Assembly (NCBI GenBank): GCA_036555585.1
Contig: DATBLE010000019.1
Location: 1 to 64,000 of the forward strand
From: DATBLE01 sp036555585
Lineage (GTDB): Bacteria > Actinomycetota > Thermoleophilia > Gaiellales > Gaiellaceae
Direction of reading: 5' to 3'
Length of the DNA: 64,000 nucleotides
Shown piece by piece: positions 47,732-56,379 of this stretch. The notes beneath the pieces were generated by a model that was not told where the DNA came from, did not search any database, and saw nothing but the letters and a program-made list of their open reading frames with translations. The translations under genes were made by a program, and so were the position numbers. The number at the start of each line of letters is the position of its first letter. Position 1 is the stretch's first letter.

Positions 47732-48649
47732 ATGGAGCCACGGACGGCGGTCGCGACCACGACCTTCGCCGATCGGCTCGCCGAGGCGGTCGCCGAGCGG
47801 CGGAGCCAGCTGGTCGTCGGTCTCGACCCCCGGCTCGACCTGCTGCCGCTCGAGCTGCGCGGCGACGCGCACGTGGGGCGGCCGGCTGCGGCCGAGGCGG
47901 TCACCCGCTTCTGCTGCGGGATCGTCGACGCGGTCGCCCCCTACTGCGTGGCGGTCAAGCCGCAGCTGGCGTTCTTCGAGGTGCTCGGCGCCGACGGGAT
48001 CGCCTCGTTCGAGCGGGTCGTGGGCTACGCTCGCTCGGCCGGCCTGCTCGTGGTCGTCGACGGCAAGCGCGGCGACATCGGCCCGACTGCACGCGCGTAC
48101 GCCGACGCCTACCTCGAGCCCCGCGCCGACGGCGATCCGATCGCCGACGCCCTGACCGTCAACACCTACCTCGGGCGCGACTCGCTCGAGCCGTTCGTCG
48201 CCGCCTGCCGGCGCGGCGGCGGCGGCCTCTTCTGCCTGGTCAAGACCTCGAACGCCGGCGGGGTCGACGTTCAGGACCTCGCGCTCTCCGACGGCCGCCC
48301 GCTCTGGAAGCAGGTTGCGCTGCTCGTGCACGAGCTCGGGGAGGAGGTGGTCGGCGACTGCGGCCTGTCGAGCATCGGCGCGGTCGTCGGCGCCACCTAC
48401 CCAAGGGCGATCGCCGAGGCGCGCAAGCTGCTGCCCCAGGCGATCCTGCTGCTGCCGGGCGTCGGCGCACAGGGCGCGACCCCGGCGAATATCGCCCGCG
48501 CCTTCACCAGCGGGCCCGCGAGCGCGCTCGTCGCCGCCTCGCGGTCGGTGATGTACGCGTTCAGGGACGGCGAGGACGATTGGCGGGCGGCGGCAGGGGC
48601 CGAGGCCGCGCGGTTGAATCACGAGGTGTGGAAAGTCTCCGGTTGGTAG
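47732..48649 (+). CDS. pyrF: Orotidine 5'-phosphate decarboxylase
   Basis: 305 residues, the longer type 2 form found in actinobacteria. It decarboxylates OMP to UMP. LVVGLDPRLDLLPLELRG, AVKPQLAFFEVLGADGIASF, the catalytic LVVVDGKRGDIGPTARAYAD with Lys and Asp residues, DALTVNTYLGRDSLEPF, and LLLPGVGAQGATPANIARAF are conserved. ATG 47732 is six bases after TACCCT; the upstream in-frame TTG/GTG codons are less likely. The LysM gene begins inside its 3' end. Confidence 0.93.
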   Translation: MEPRTAVATTTFADRLAEAVAERRSQLVVGLDPRLDLLPLELRGDAHVGRPAAAEAVTRFCCGIVDAVAPYCVAVKPQLAFFEVLGADGIASFERVVGYARSAGLLVVVDGKRGDIGPTARAYADAYLEPRADGDPIADALTVNTYLGRDSLEPFVAACRRGGGGLFCLVKTSNAGGVDVQDLALSDGRPLWKQVALLVHELGEEVVGDCGLSSIGAVVGATYPRAIAEARKLLPQAILLLPGVGAQGATPANIARAFTSGPASALVAASRSVMYAFRDGEDDWRAAAGAEAARLNHEVWKVSGW

Positions 48650-49017
48650 ATCAGGCCGGGTCCTGGGCGCGCCGACGAGCGTGGCCCGGGATCGACCGGC
48701 GTCACGTGCTGGTCCGCTACGGCGCGCCGGCGGCGTTCCTGCTCGCGGTCACCGGAGTCGCGCTCGCCCTCAGAGCGGGGCTGCGGGCGGAGACGCCGCC
48801 CGCGAAGCCCGCGCCCGCGGCCAGGAGGGCTGACGCCTCGTCGACCGCGATCACGATCAAGCCCGCCCGGCCGAAGCGGTGGTACGTGATCCAGAGCGGC
48901 GACACCCTCGGGGCGATCGCCGGCCGCTACGGGACGACGGTCGATTCGCTCCTCCGCCTCAACCCGGGCGTGGAGCCGACCGCGCTGATTCCCGGCGGGC
49001 GCGTGCGTATCCAGTAG
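48628..49017 (+). CDS. Membrane-anchored LysM protein
   Basis: 129 residues. A basic N-terminus (VESLRLVDQAGSWARRR) precedes one membrane helix (about residues 35-52, GAPAAFLLAVTGVALAL), a Pro/Ala-rich linker, and a LysM domain at about 84-129: RWYVIQSGDTLGAIAGRYGT, then TVDSLLRLNPGVEPTALIPG. LysM binds peptidoglycan N-acetylglucosamine, so the protein would tether to the cell wall from the membrane. GTG 48628 overlaps pyrF by 22 bases. The carboxypeptidase gene follows 15 bases later, suggesting a cell-wall function for the pair. Confidence 0.82.
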   Translation: MESLRLVDQAGSWARRRAWPGIDRRHVLVRYGAPAAFLLAVTGVALALRAGLRAETPPAKPAPAARRADASSTAITIKPARPKRWYVIQSGDTLGAIAGRYGTTVDSLLRLNPGVEPTALIPGGRVRIQ

Positions 49018-49018
49018 C

Positions 49019-49024
49019 TACCCT
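49019..49024 (+). promoter_or_regulatory. -10-like TACCCT before carboxypeptidase gene
   Basis: TACCCT ends eight bases before GTG 49033; no Shine-Dalgarno is visible. Confidence 0.4.
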
Positions 49025-49032
49025 TCGCGGCC

Positions 49033-50151
49033 GTGAGACTCCGGCTTGCGCTGCTCGCGGCCGCACTCCTGCTCTTCGCCCCGGCCGCGTTCGCGGGCGC
49101 GCCGCAGGTCTCGGCCCGCGCCTACCTCGTCGAGAACGGCGTCAACGGCGAGGTGCTGGCGCAGCGAAACGACCGCGACCGCCTGCCGATCGCGAGCATC
49201 ACGAAGCTGATGACCGTTCTCGTCACGCTCCAGCACGCGAGTCTCGACGACGTCGTCACCGTCAGCCGCCAGGCGGCCGCGGTCGGCGAGTCCTCGATCT
49301 ACCTCCGCAAGGGCGACCAGCTCACGGTCGAGGAGCTGATCGAGGCGGCGCTGATCCAGAGCGCGAACGACGCGGCCGTCGCGCTGGCCGAGCACGTCGG
49401 CGGCACCCAGGCGGCGTTCGTCGCGATGATGAACGAGGAGGCGCAGAGGCTCGGCCTCCGCGACACGCATTTCGCCAATCCGGACGGGCTTGACGCTCCC
49501 GACCACTACTCGAGCGCGCACGACGTCACGCGCCTTGCCCGGATCGCGATGAAGAACCCGCTGGTGCGACGGATCGTCGGCGAGGAGACGGCGGAGATCT
49601 CGGGGGGGCGCACCTTGACCACCTGGAACGACCTGCTCGCCAGCTACCCGGGAGTCTTCGGCGTCAAGACCGGCCACACGACTGCGGCGGGCTGGTCGGA
49701 GGTCGCGGCGGCGCGGTCGCACGGAGTGACCGTCTACGCGACCCTGCTCGGCAGTCCGGCGCGGGACACGCGCAACGGCGATCTCTCCGCCCTGCTCACG
49801 TGGGGGCTGAGCCGCTACCGCACCGTCCACGCGATCGCGCCCGGGCGGGTGTACGCAACCGCCAGGGCCCCGTACGGCCGGGCCGCGCTGTCGCTCGTCG
49901 CCGCCGCGCCTGTGAAGAAGATCGTCCGGGTCGACCGGATGCTGACGGAACGGGTGGTCGCGCCGACGGTCGTGTCGCTGCCGGTGGCGAAGGGTCAGCC
50001 GCTCGGCGAGGTGGAGGTCTACGCCGGGCGCAAGCTGGTCGCCTCGAGCCCCCTGGTCGCCGCCCGGGCGATTCGCGCTCCGGGATTCCTCGGCCGGGCA
50101 GGTTGGTACACCAAGAGGACCTTGCATCACGTCGGAAGCTGGTTTAGCTGA
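49033..50151 (+). CDS. D-alanyl-D-alanine carboxypeptidase (penicillin-binding protein, DacA-type)
   Basis: 372 residues with a signal peptide (VRLRLALLAAALLLFAPAAFA). The serine peptidase motifs are LPIASITKLMTVLV (SxxK), ALIQSANDAAVALAEHV (SxN) and VFGVKTGHTTAAGWSEVAAA (KTG). A C-terminal beta-rich domain (about 285-372) resembles the PBP5 C-terminal domain; it ends in a hydrophobic stretch (GFLGRAGWYTKRTL) that could touch the membrane. The enzyme removes terminal D-Ala from cell-wall pentapeptides. GTG 49033 begins the signal peptide. fruK-like follows after 4 bases. Confidence 0.92.
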   Translation: MRLRLALLAAALLLFAPAAFAGAPQVSARAYLVENGVNGEVLAQRNDRDRLPIASITKLMTVLVTLQHASLDDVVTVSRQAAAVGESSIYLRKGDQLTVEELIEAALIQSANDAAVALAEHVGGTQAAFVAMMNEEAQRLGLRDTHFANPDGLDAPDHYSSAHDVTRLARIAMKNPLVRRIVGEETAEISGGRTLTTWNDLLASYPGVFGVKTGHTTAAGWSEVAAARSHGVTVYATLLGSPARDTRNGDLSALLTWGLSRYRTVHAIAPGRVYATARAPYGRAALSLVAAAPVKKIVRVDRMLTERVVAPTVVSLPVAKGQPLGEVEVYAGRKLVASSPLVAARAIRAPGFLGRAGWYTKRTLHHVGSWFS

Positions 50152-50155
50152 GACT

Positions 50156-51109
50156 ATGATCGTCACCGTCACCCTCAACGCGGCGATCGACCGGACGCTG
50201 ACGGTGCCGAACTTCCAGCTGGGGCAGCGCCACCGCGCGAGCGCAGGCCTGACCCTCGCCGGCGGGAAGGGGATCAACGTCGCCCGCGCGCTCAAGCGGC
50301 TCGGCGTACCCGTCGTCGCGACCGGGCTGGCCGGCGGCGCCACCGGGACGCGGATCATCGAGGACCTCACCGGCGAGGCGATCCTCAACGACTTCGTACG
50401 CATCGCCGACGAGTCGCGGACGTCGACCGCCGTCGTCGACCCGACCGGCGGCAGCTACACGGAGATCAACGAGTGGGGGCCGCATGTCGAGCCCGAGGAG
50501 CTGGACATGCTGGTCGACAAGCTGCGCTACCTCTCGAGCGGCTCCGAGTTCGTCGTCCTCGCCGGATCGCTGCCGCGCGGTGTCGACCCGGGCTTCTACG
50601 CGGAGCTGATCCGGGAGCTCGGCCGTCGGCAGGTGCCGACGGTGCTCGACTCCGAGGGGGAGCCGCTGCGGATCGGCCTCGAGGCCGAGCCGTTCCTGGT
50701 CTCGCCGAACCAGCGCGAGGCCGAGGCGCTGGTCGGGCAGGAGCTCTACGAGCGGCAGGACTTCGCCTACGGGCTCGAGCACATCGCGGAGCTCGGTGCC
50801 CGGAACGTGCTGATCACGAACGAGAGCGGCTGCTTCGCGCGCCTGCGCGAGGGCAGGAAGACGCGCCGCTACCGCGCAGTCGCCCCGCAGGTCGAGGCGG
50901 TCTCCAGCGTCGGGAGCGGCGACGTCCTGCTCGCCGCCTACATCGCCGCCCATGCCGCGGGGCGAACGCCCGAGGAGGCGCTCCGCGAGGCGGTCGCCGC
51001 GGGAGCCGCCTCGACCTTCGAGGTCGGCGCCGGCCGATTCGACCCGAAGGACGCGACGAGCCTCCAGCCCGACGTCGAGGTCGGCGAGCTCGAGCACGTC
51101 GGCGTCTAA
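50156..51109 (+). CDS. 1-phosphofructokinase-family sugar kinase
   Basis: 317 residues of the PfkB family, closest to FruK/LacC type. MIVTVTLNAAIDRTLTVPNF, the substrate loop LAGGKGINVARALKRLG, FVVLAGSLPRGVDPGFYAEL, VSPNQREAEALVGQELYERQ and the catalytic VEAVSSVGSGDVLLAAYIAA are present; the final motif carries the base Asp in GSGD. It phosphorylates fructose-1-phosphate, tagatose-6-phosphate or a related sugar phosphate. There is no fructose PTS gene nearby, so the exact substrate is open. Confidence 0.87.
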   Translation: MIVTVTLNAAIDRTLTVPNFQLGQRHRASAGLTLAGGKGINVARALKRLGVPVVATGLAGGATGTRIIEDLTGEAILNDFVRIADESRTSTAVVDPTGGSYTEINEWGPHVEPEELDMLVDKLRYLSSGSEFVVLAGSLPRGVDPGFYAELIRELGRRQVPTVLDSEGEPLRIGLEAEPFLVSPNQREAEALVGQELYERQDFAYGLEHIAELGARNVLITNESGCFARLREGRKTRRYRAVAPQVEAVSSVGSGDVLLAAYIAAHAAGRTPEEALREAVAAGAASTFEVGAGRFDPKDATSLQPDVEVGELEHVGV

Positions 51110-51114
51110 ACGCT

Positions 51115-51142
51115 CGCCGCGGCCGTCGTGTCGGCCGCGGCG
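51115..51142 (+). terminator. Strong stem-loop before guaB
   Basis: CGCCGCGGCCG (51115-51125) and CGGCCGCGGCG (51132-51142) pair over 11 bases around TCGTGT. It lies just after the sugar kinase stop; no T-run follows. Confidence 0.55.
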
Positions 51143-51170
51143 GCGGGGGATAGACGGCCGGGGCGGGCGG

Positions 51171-51176
51171 TAAGCT
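51171..51176 (+). promoter_or_regulatory. -10-like TAAGCT before guaB
   Basis: TAAGCT ends seven bases before TTG 51184. With no Shine-Dalgarno present, the rare TTG start is best explained by a leaderless transcript. Confidence 0.5.
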
Positions 51177-51183
51177 GTTCTCC

Positions 51184-52695
51184 TTGGAAGGGCTGGAGCT
51201 GGGTCGGATCGAGGTCGAGCGCCTCCTCGCTCTGGAGGACAAGTTCGCCACGGAGGGGCTCGCGTTCGACGACGTCCTGCTCGTGCCCGCCGCCTCGGAA
51301 GTGCTGCCGAACGACGTCTCGACACGATCGCGCCTGACGCGCGAGCTCGAGCTGGCGATCCCGGTGGTGTCCGCGGCGATGGACACGGTCACCGAGGCCC
51401 GCCTGGCGATCGCGCTGGCGCGCGTCGGCGGGATCGGCATCGTCCACCGCAACCTCTCGATCGAGGACCAGGTCGCGGAGGTCGACAAGGTGAAGCGCTC
51501 CGAGGCGGGGATGATCGTCGAGCCGGTCACCCTCCCGCCCGACGCCCGCGTCGCCGACGCGCTCGAGCTGATGTCCCGCTACCGCATCTCGGGCGTCCCG
51601 ATCACCGACGGCGACGGGATCCTGGTCGGCATCCTTACGAACCGCGACCTCCGGTTCGAGACCGACACGGCCCAGCCGGTCAGCGCGCTGATGACGAGCC
51701 GTGACCTCGTCACCGCTCCGGTCGGCACGACCCTCGACGAGGCCGAGCGCATCCTCCACCGGAACAAGGTCGAGAAGCTGCCCGTCGTGGACGCCGACGG
51801 CCATTTGCGCGGCCTGATCACCGTCAAGGACATCTCCAAGCGCATCGAGTATCCCGACGCGACCAAGGACGAGCAGGGACGCCTGCGGGTCGGGGCTGCG
51901 ATCGGGGTCGGCTCCGACGCGGTCGAGCGGGCCGAGGCGCTCGCTGCCGCCGGCGCGGACGTCCTCGTCCTCGACACCGCCCACGGCCACTCGCGCGGGG
52001 TGCTGGAGATGGCTGGCCGGATCCGCTCCCGCCTCGACACGCAGCTCGTGGCCGGCAACGTCGCGACGGGAGAAGGGGCGGAGGCGCTGATCGGCGCGGG
52101 CGTCGACGGCGTCAAGGTCGGGGTCGGGCCGGGAGCTGCGTGCACGACCCGGGTGGTCGCGGGCGTGGGCGTGCCCCAGGTGACCGCCGTCTTCGACTGT
52201 GCCCGGGTCTGCGCGGCCGAGGGTGTCCCTCTGATCGCCGACGGCGGCATCCGGAGCTCCGGCGACGTCGCGAAGGCGATCGCGGCCGGGGCCGACGCGG
52301 TCATGCTCGGCTCCGTGCTCGCCGGCACGGACGAGGCGCCGGGCGACGTCATCCTCGTGCAGGGCGAGCGCTACAAGGAGTACCGCGGCATGGGCTCGCT
52401 GGGCGCGATGAAGGCGCGTTCCTTCTCCAAGGACCGCTACTTCCAGGGCGACGTCGAGGACGTCGACAAGCTCGTCCCGGAGGGGATCGAGGGTCGCGTC
52501 CCCTACAAGGGCCCGGTCCAGGCCGTGCTGCACCAGCTCGTCGGCGGGCTACGGCAGTCGATGGGGTACTGCGGCGCGCCGACCGTCGAGGCGATGAAGG
52601 ACAGCCGGTTCATCCGCATCTCCGCCGCCGGCCTCCAGGAGAGCCACCCGCACGACGTGACGATCACGAAGGAGGCGCCCAACTATCGGCGCTGA
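51184..52695 (+). CDS. guaB: Inosine-5'-monophosphate dehydrogenase
   Basis: 503 residues. It oxidises IMP to XMP in guanine nucleotide synthesis. FDDVLLVPAASEVLPNDVST at the N-terminus, two CBS domains (about 108-230, e.g. MSRYRISGVPITDGDGILVG), VLVLDTAHGHSRGVLEMAGR, the catalytic loop VGVGPGAACTTRVVAGVGVP with Cys, LIADGGIRSSGDVAKAIAAG, and the flap YRGMGSLGAMKARSFSKDRY are all present. The active loop has GAACTTR where most have GSICTTR, a conservative change. guaA follows after 46 bases. Confidence 0.96.
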   Translation: MEGLELGRIEVERLLALEDKFATEGLAFDDVLLVPAASEVLPNDVSTRSRLTRELELAIPVVSAAMDTVTEARLAIALARVGGIGIVHRNLSIEDQVAEVDKVKRSEAGMIVEPVTLPPDARVADALELMSRYRISGVPITDGDGILVGILTNRDLRFETDTAQPVSALMTSRDLVTAPVGTTLDEAERILHRNKVEKLPVVDADGHLRGLITVKDISKRIEYPDATKDEQGRLRVGAAIGVGSDAVERAEALAAAGADVLVLDTAHGHSRGVLEMAGRIRSRLDTQLVAGNVATGEGAEALIGAGVDGVKVGVGPGAACTTRVVAGVGVPQVTAVFDCARVCAAEGVPLIADGGIRSSGDVAKAIAAGADAVMLGSVLAGTDEAPGDVILVQGERYKEYRGMGSLGAMKARSFSKDRYFQGDVEDVDKLVPEGIEGRVPYKGPVQAVLHQLVGGLRQSMGYCGAPTVEAMKDSRFIRISAAGLQESHPHDVTITKEAPNYRR

Positions 52696-52741
52696 GCTCC
52701 TGCCGTTCCCGGTTCCGGAGCCGGCTCCGCAGTCGGCGCCC

Positions 52742-54259
52742 GTGCTCGTCGTCGACCTGGGCGGCCAGTACTCCCAGCTGATCGCGCGCAGGGTCCGCGA
52801 GGCACGCGTCTACTCCGAGCTGGTCGGCCACCGCTCGTCCGCCGCAGAGCTGCGTGCCCGAAGCCCGGCCGCCCTGATCCTCAGCGGCGGGCCGGCATCG
52901 GTCTACTCGGACGAGGCGCCGCAGGTCGACCCCGGCATCTACGAGCTGGGCGTGCCCGTGCTCGGCATCTGCTACGGGATGCAGCTGATGGCGCAGGATC
53001 TGGGCGGCCGCGTCGCGCCCACGGGTTCCAGCGAATTTGGCAGAACCGCGCTCCGCTTGCGCGGAGCGCTAGGCGAGAGCCTTCCCGAGGAGCAAGTCGT
53101 CTGGATGAGCCACAGGGATTCCGTGACAGCTCCTCCGGAGGGCGCGCAGATCACGGGTGGCTCCGAGTCGACGCCGATCGCGGCGTTCGAGGCCCCGGAG
53201 CGCGGCCTGTACGGCGTCCAGTTCCACCCCGAGGTCGTGCACACGCCGCACGGGCAGGAGGTGCTGAAGAACTTCCTCTACGGGATCGCGGGCGCCCGTC
53301 CCACCTGGACGCCGGCGGCGGTGATCGAGGAGCAGGTCGAGCGCATCCGCGCACAGGTCGGCCCTGAGCGGGTGCTGTGCGGCCTCTCCGGCGGCGTCGA
53401 CTCCGCGGTGGCGGCGCTGCTCGTGCACAAGGCGGTCGGCGACCAGCTCACCTGCGTCTTCGTCGACCACGGGCTCCTGCGCAAGGACGAGGCCGCGCAG
53501 GTGGTCGAGACGTTCGAGGGCCACTTCCACGTGCCGCTCGTCCACGTCGACGCCGCCTCGCGCTTCCTGGCCCGGCTCGAGGGTGTCATCGACCCCGAGC
53601 AGAAGCGGCGCATCGTCGGCGAGGAGTTCATCCGCGTCTTCGAGGCCGAGGCCGAGCAGCTCGGCCGCGTGCCGTTCCTCGTCCAGGGGACGCTCTACTC
53701 CGACGTGATCGAGTCGGGCGGCACGGAGGGCGTCGCCGCGAAGATCAAGTCGCACCACAACGTCGGCGGCCTGCCGGAGGACATGACGATGGAGCTGGTC
53801 GAGCCGCTCAGGTCGCTGTTCAAGGACGAGGTGCGGCGCGTGGGGGAGGAGCTCGGGCTCCCGGAGGCGATGGTCTGGCGCCACCCCTTCCCGGGGCCCG
53901 GCCTGGCGATCCGGATCGTCGGCGAGGTCACGCGCGAGCGGCTCGAGATTCTCCGCGACGCCGATTCGATCCTGCTCGAGGAGGTGCGGCGCGCCGGCCT
54001 CTACCGGGAGCTCTGGCAGTGCTTCGCCGTGTTGCCCGCGATCCGCTCGGTCGGCGTCCAGGGCGACGAGCGCACGTACGGATACCCGATCGTGATCCGC
54101 GCCGTCACCTCGGAGGACGCGATGACCGCCGACTGGGCCCGCCTGCCCTACGACCTGCTCGAGACCGTCTCCAGCCGGCTGACGAACGAGATCCCCGCGG
54201 TCAACCGCGTCGCCCTCGACCTCTCCTCGAAGCCCCCCGCGACCATCGAGTGGGAGTAG
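52742..54259 (+). CDS. guaA: GMP synthase (glutamine-hydrolysing)
   Basis: 505 residues. Amidotransferase domain: VLVVDLGGQYSQLIARRVRE, LGICYGMQLMAQDLGG with nucleophile Cys, and YGVQFHPEVVHTPHGQE. Synthetase domain: VLCGLSGGVDSAVAALLVHK (PP-loop), KIKSHHNVGGLPEDMTMELV, HPFPGPGLAIRIVGEVTRER and the C-terminal dimer domain. It converts XMP to GMP. The MSHRDSV motif has Arg where Gly is usual. Bases 53020-53120 show unusual codons and a 9-bp hairpin. GTG 52742 is the first usual start; an open Pro-rich stretch upstream has none. Confidence 0.95.
   Translation: MLVVDLGGQYSQLIARRVREARVYSELVGHRSSAAELRARSPAALILSGGPASVYSDEAPQVDPGIYELGVPVLGICYGMQLMAQDLGGRVAPTGSSEFGRTALRLRGALGESLPEEQVVWMSHRDSVTAPPEGAQITGGSESTPIAAFEAPERGLYGVQFHPEVVHTPHGQEVLKNFLYGIAGARPTWTPAAVIEEQVERIRAQVGPERVLCGLSGGVDSAVAALLVHKAVGDQLTCVFVDHGLLRKDEAAQVVETFEGHFHVPLVHVDAASRFLARLEGVIDPEQKRRIVGEEFIRVFEAEAEQLGRVPFLVQGTLYSDVIESGGTEGVAAKIKSHHNVGGLPEDMTMELVEPLRSLFKDEVRRVGEELGLPEAMVWRHPFPGPGLAIRIVGEVTRERLEILRDADSILLEEVRRAGLYRELWQCFAVLPAIRSVGVQGDERTYGYPIVIRAVTSEDAMTADWARLPYDLLETVSSRLTNEIPAVNRVALDLSSKPPATIEWE
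53048..53069. repeat. Tight hairpin inside guaA
   Basis: GCGCTCCGC, TTGC, GCGGAGCGC: a perfect 9-bp stem in a region of guaA where family sequences vary. The local codons (TTT, AGA, CTA, AGG) are rarer than in the rest of the gene. Confidence 0.5.
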
Positions 54260-54288
54260 TTGCAGGAATCCTGTAGCGTCCCGCGCGC

Positions 54289-54696
54289 ATGGCCGACGAG
54301 TCCCAGACGGTCAGAACCCCCGACGGCCGTGAGTGGCAGGTCTCGACCGAGGGCCGCAAGCGATCGATGAAGGAAACCCGGGAGACGCCGTTCTTCTGGG
54401 CGCACGTGATCGTCACCGCGATCATCGCGGGGGTGATGATCTGGATCTTCCGCCACAATATGGGCGTCCTGTGGATCCTGGTCGTCGCGACGTTCGTCGT
54501 CTGGGCGATCGGCTTCCTCGGCGCGACGTTCGGGGTGACGGTCCGGGCCGATACCCAGGGTCCGCCGCCGGAGCACCGGCTCTGGAAGGTCACGAAGCGG
54601 TCGGCCCGCAAGCAGGCTACGCAGGACCTGGTCGCGGCGATCGGCCGCGGCGACCTGACCGCCGAGCCCCCCCATACACGCCTCGAAGAGATCTAG
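54289..54696 (+). CDS. Two-helix membrane protein, 135 aa
   Basis: A polar N-terminus with VRTPDGREWQVSTEGRKRSM is followed by two membrane helices (about residues 36-54, AHVIVTAIIAGVMIWIF, and 59-80, LWILVVATFVVWAIGFLG), then a basic tail KVTKRSARKQATQDLVAAIG. The GREWQV strand and the paired helices look conserved in the type of organism, but I cannot name a function. ATG 54289 lies nine bases after TAGCGT, without a Shine-Dalgarno. It stands after guaA and ends before the convergent phospholipase-D-like gene. Confidence 0.68.
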   Translation: MADESQTVRTPDGREWQVSTEGRKRSMKETRETPFFWAHVIVTAIIAGVMIWIFRHNMGVLWILVVATFVVWAIGFLGATFGVTVRADTQGPPPEHRLWKVTKRSARKQATQDLVAAIGRGDLTAEPPHTRLEEI

Positions 54697-54735
54697 ACGA
54701 CCTTTTCCGGTCAGCCATCCAGGGCCGGCGGCCGG

Positions 54736-55773
54736 CTACTCGAGCTTCGCGACCGGGTAGCGGGCGCGCACGCCGTCCACGAACCTCGCCAGCTCCTCGG
54801 CGAGCGCGGGGTCGTGGATCTCCAGCACGTTCTCGGCGTTCTGCTCGCCCGAGTGCGAGAGGTTGAACGATCCGAGGAAGACGACGTCGTCCGCGACGGT
54901 CACCTTCGCGTGCATGTAGTCGTGCACCGTGTCCGGGCCCCACGGTGTCGAGCGCTTGCCTGCGAACAGGCCCGACCCGACGATCTGGAGGAGAAGCGGC
55001 AGCTTCCACGACGACACGCCGGTTGGGCCCCACTGCGTCTGCACCTCTTCGATCTGGGTCTGGTCGAGCGCGCCGGCCACGTCGACCTTGCCGTCCGCGA
55101 TCACCTGCGCCAGCGTCCCCAGCACGGGCGCGGAGGTGAGCACGGGCGAGCAGATCCGGATGCGCCGCCTGGCCCGGCCGATCGCCTTGGCGATCCGGTG
55201 CGAGAGCGCGTCCCCGAACCCGGGGCAGAACCACGGCCGGACCTCGACGCCCTCCACCCGGACGGGACGGGGCTCGACCGTGCCGGTGCCCTCGACGTTT
55301 CCCGTCGTCCAGAGCTGCTCGAAGTCGAGCGTGAACGCGTGGGCGAGCTCCGGTGAGTCGAGGGTGATGATCACGTTCTCCTCCCGCGACCAGGAGTCGT
55401 CGGTCCAGTTCGTCGAGCCCGACCAGATCGAGCTGCGGTCGCGAACGACGTACTTGTGGTGCATCAGGTCCGGGATCCCGGCGATCGCCATCGTCGGCAC
55501 CTCGAGGCGCGCCACGTCCTCGGGCGCCGACCTCGGCGGCGGCGGCACCGGGATCGGCGCGCGGAAGTCGGCGTTGTAGGCCACTCGCACCGCGATCCCC
55601 CGGCGGCCCGCCTCCTGGATCGTGTCGACCACGAGCTCCTCGAGGCCCGGATCGAGCTTGAAGTCGTAGAGGGCGATGTCGAGCGACGCCTCGGCGGCGC
55701 CGAGGAAGTCGTGCAGCGCTCGCGCCACCGTGATCGGGTCCTGCCCGCCGTCCGTGAGCGTCGTGACGTTCAT
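54736..55773 (-). CDS. Phospholipase D-like protein with two HKD motifs
   Basis: 345 residues with two PLD repeats. The first HKD-type motif is LMHHKYVVRDRSSIWSGSTN (about residues 105-125), the second DYMHAKVTVADDVVFLGSFN (about 300-320); both have the HxK followed by the GS/N residues. No signal peptide or membrane helix is obvious. Possible activities are phospholipase, cardiolipin synthase or nuclease; lack of membrane segments favours a soluble hydrolase or nuclease. ATG 55773 faces the divergent nitroreductase (start 55783) with 9 bases between. Confidence 0.85.
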   Translation of the reverse strand: MNVTTLTDGGQDPITVARALHDFLGAAEASLDIALYDFKLDPGLEELVVDTIQEAGRRGIAVRVAYNADFRAPIPVPPPPRSAPEDVARLEVPTMAIAGIPDLMHHKYVVRDRSSIWSGSTNWTDDSWSREENVIITLDSPELAHAFTLDFEQLWTTGNVEGTGTVEPRPVRVEGVEVRPWFCPGFGDALSHRIAKAIGRARRRIRICSPVLTSAPVLGTLAQVIADGKVDVAGALDQTQIEEVQTQWGPTGVSSWKLPLLLQIVGSGLFAGKRSTPWGPDTVHDYMHAKVTVADDVVFLGSFNLSHSGEQNAENVLEIHDPALAEELARFVDGVRARYPVAKLE

Positions 55774-55782
55774 GATGGCCCC

Positions 55783-56379
55783 ATGCAGTTTGACGAGGTC
55801 CTGCGTCGGCGGAAGATGGTGCGGAACTACAGCGACGAGGCGGTGCCGCGCGAGGTCGTCGAGCGGATCGTCGCGCGCGGCCGCAAGGCGCCGAGCGGCG
55901 GCTTCAGCCAGGGACTGCGCCTGGTCGTGGTCACCGACGCCGGGACGAGAGGCAGGATCGCCGAGCTGGCCCGGGAGCCCGAGTACGTGGAGATGGGGCT
56001 GGAGCCGTGGATCTCGCGCGCGCCGGTGCACGTCGTCGTCGCCGTCCGCGAGGACGACTACCACGACCGCTACCGCGAGCCCGACAAGCTCGACGAGACC
56101 GGCGGGGAGATCGAGTGGCGGGTCCCGTGGTGGTGGGTGGACGCGGGCACGGGGATCATGCTCCTGCTGCTCGCCGCCGTCGACGAAGGGCTGGGCGCAG
56201 GGCTGTTCGGGCTCGTCGGCGACGACAACGACCGCCTGCGGGAGCTGCTCGGGATGCCGGGCGACCTGGAGATCGTCGGCGTGGTCACGATCGGCCACCC
56301 TGCGCCGGAGCCGGAGCGCAGCTCGCGGCGGCGCGGCTGGAAGCCGCTCGAGGAGGTCGTGCGCTGGGAAGCCTGGTAG
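55783..56379 (+). CDS. Nitroreductase-family flavoprotein
   Basis: 198 residues. The fold starts MQFDEVLRRRKMVRNYSDEA, a RRxxRxY-type FMN phosphate contact, then VARGRKAPSGGFSQGLRLVV and a C-terminal DNDRLRELLGMPGDLEIVGV VTIGHPAPE region with GH-P. The WWWVDAGTGIMLLLLAAVDE helix lies at the dimer interface. Such enzymes reduce nitro groups, quinones or enone-like substrates; a BluB/FbiB-type role is also possible. The ATG is close to the divergent phospholipase-D-like gene, which may share its regulation. Confidence 0.85.
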   Translation: MQFDEVLRRRKMVRNYSDEAVPREVVERIVARGRKAPSGGFSQGLRLVVVTDAGTRGRIAELAREPEYVEMGLEPWISRAPVHVVVAVREDDYHDRYREPDKLDETGGEIEWRVPWWWVDAGTGIMLLLLAAVDEGLGAGLFGLVGDDNDRLRELLGMPGDLEIVGVVTIGHPAPEPERSSRRRGWKPLEEVVRWEAW

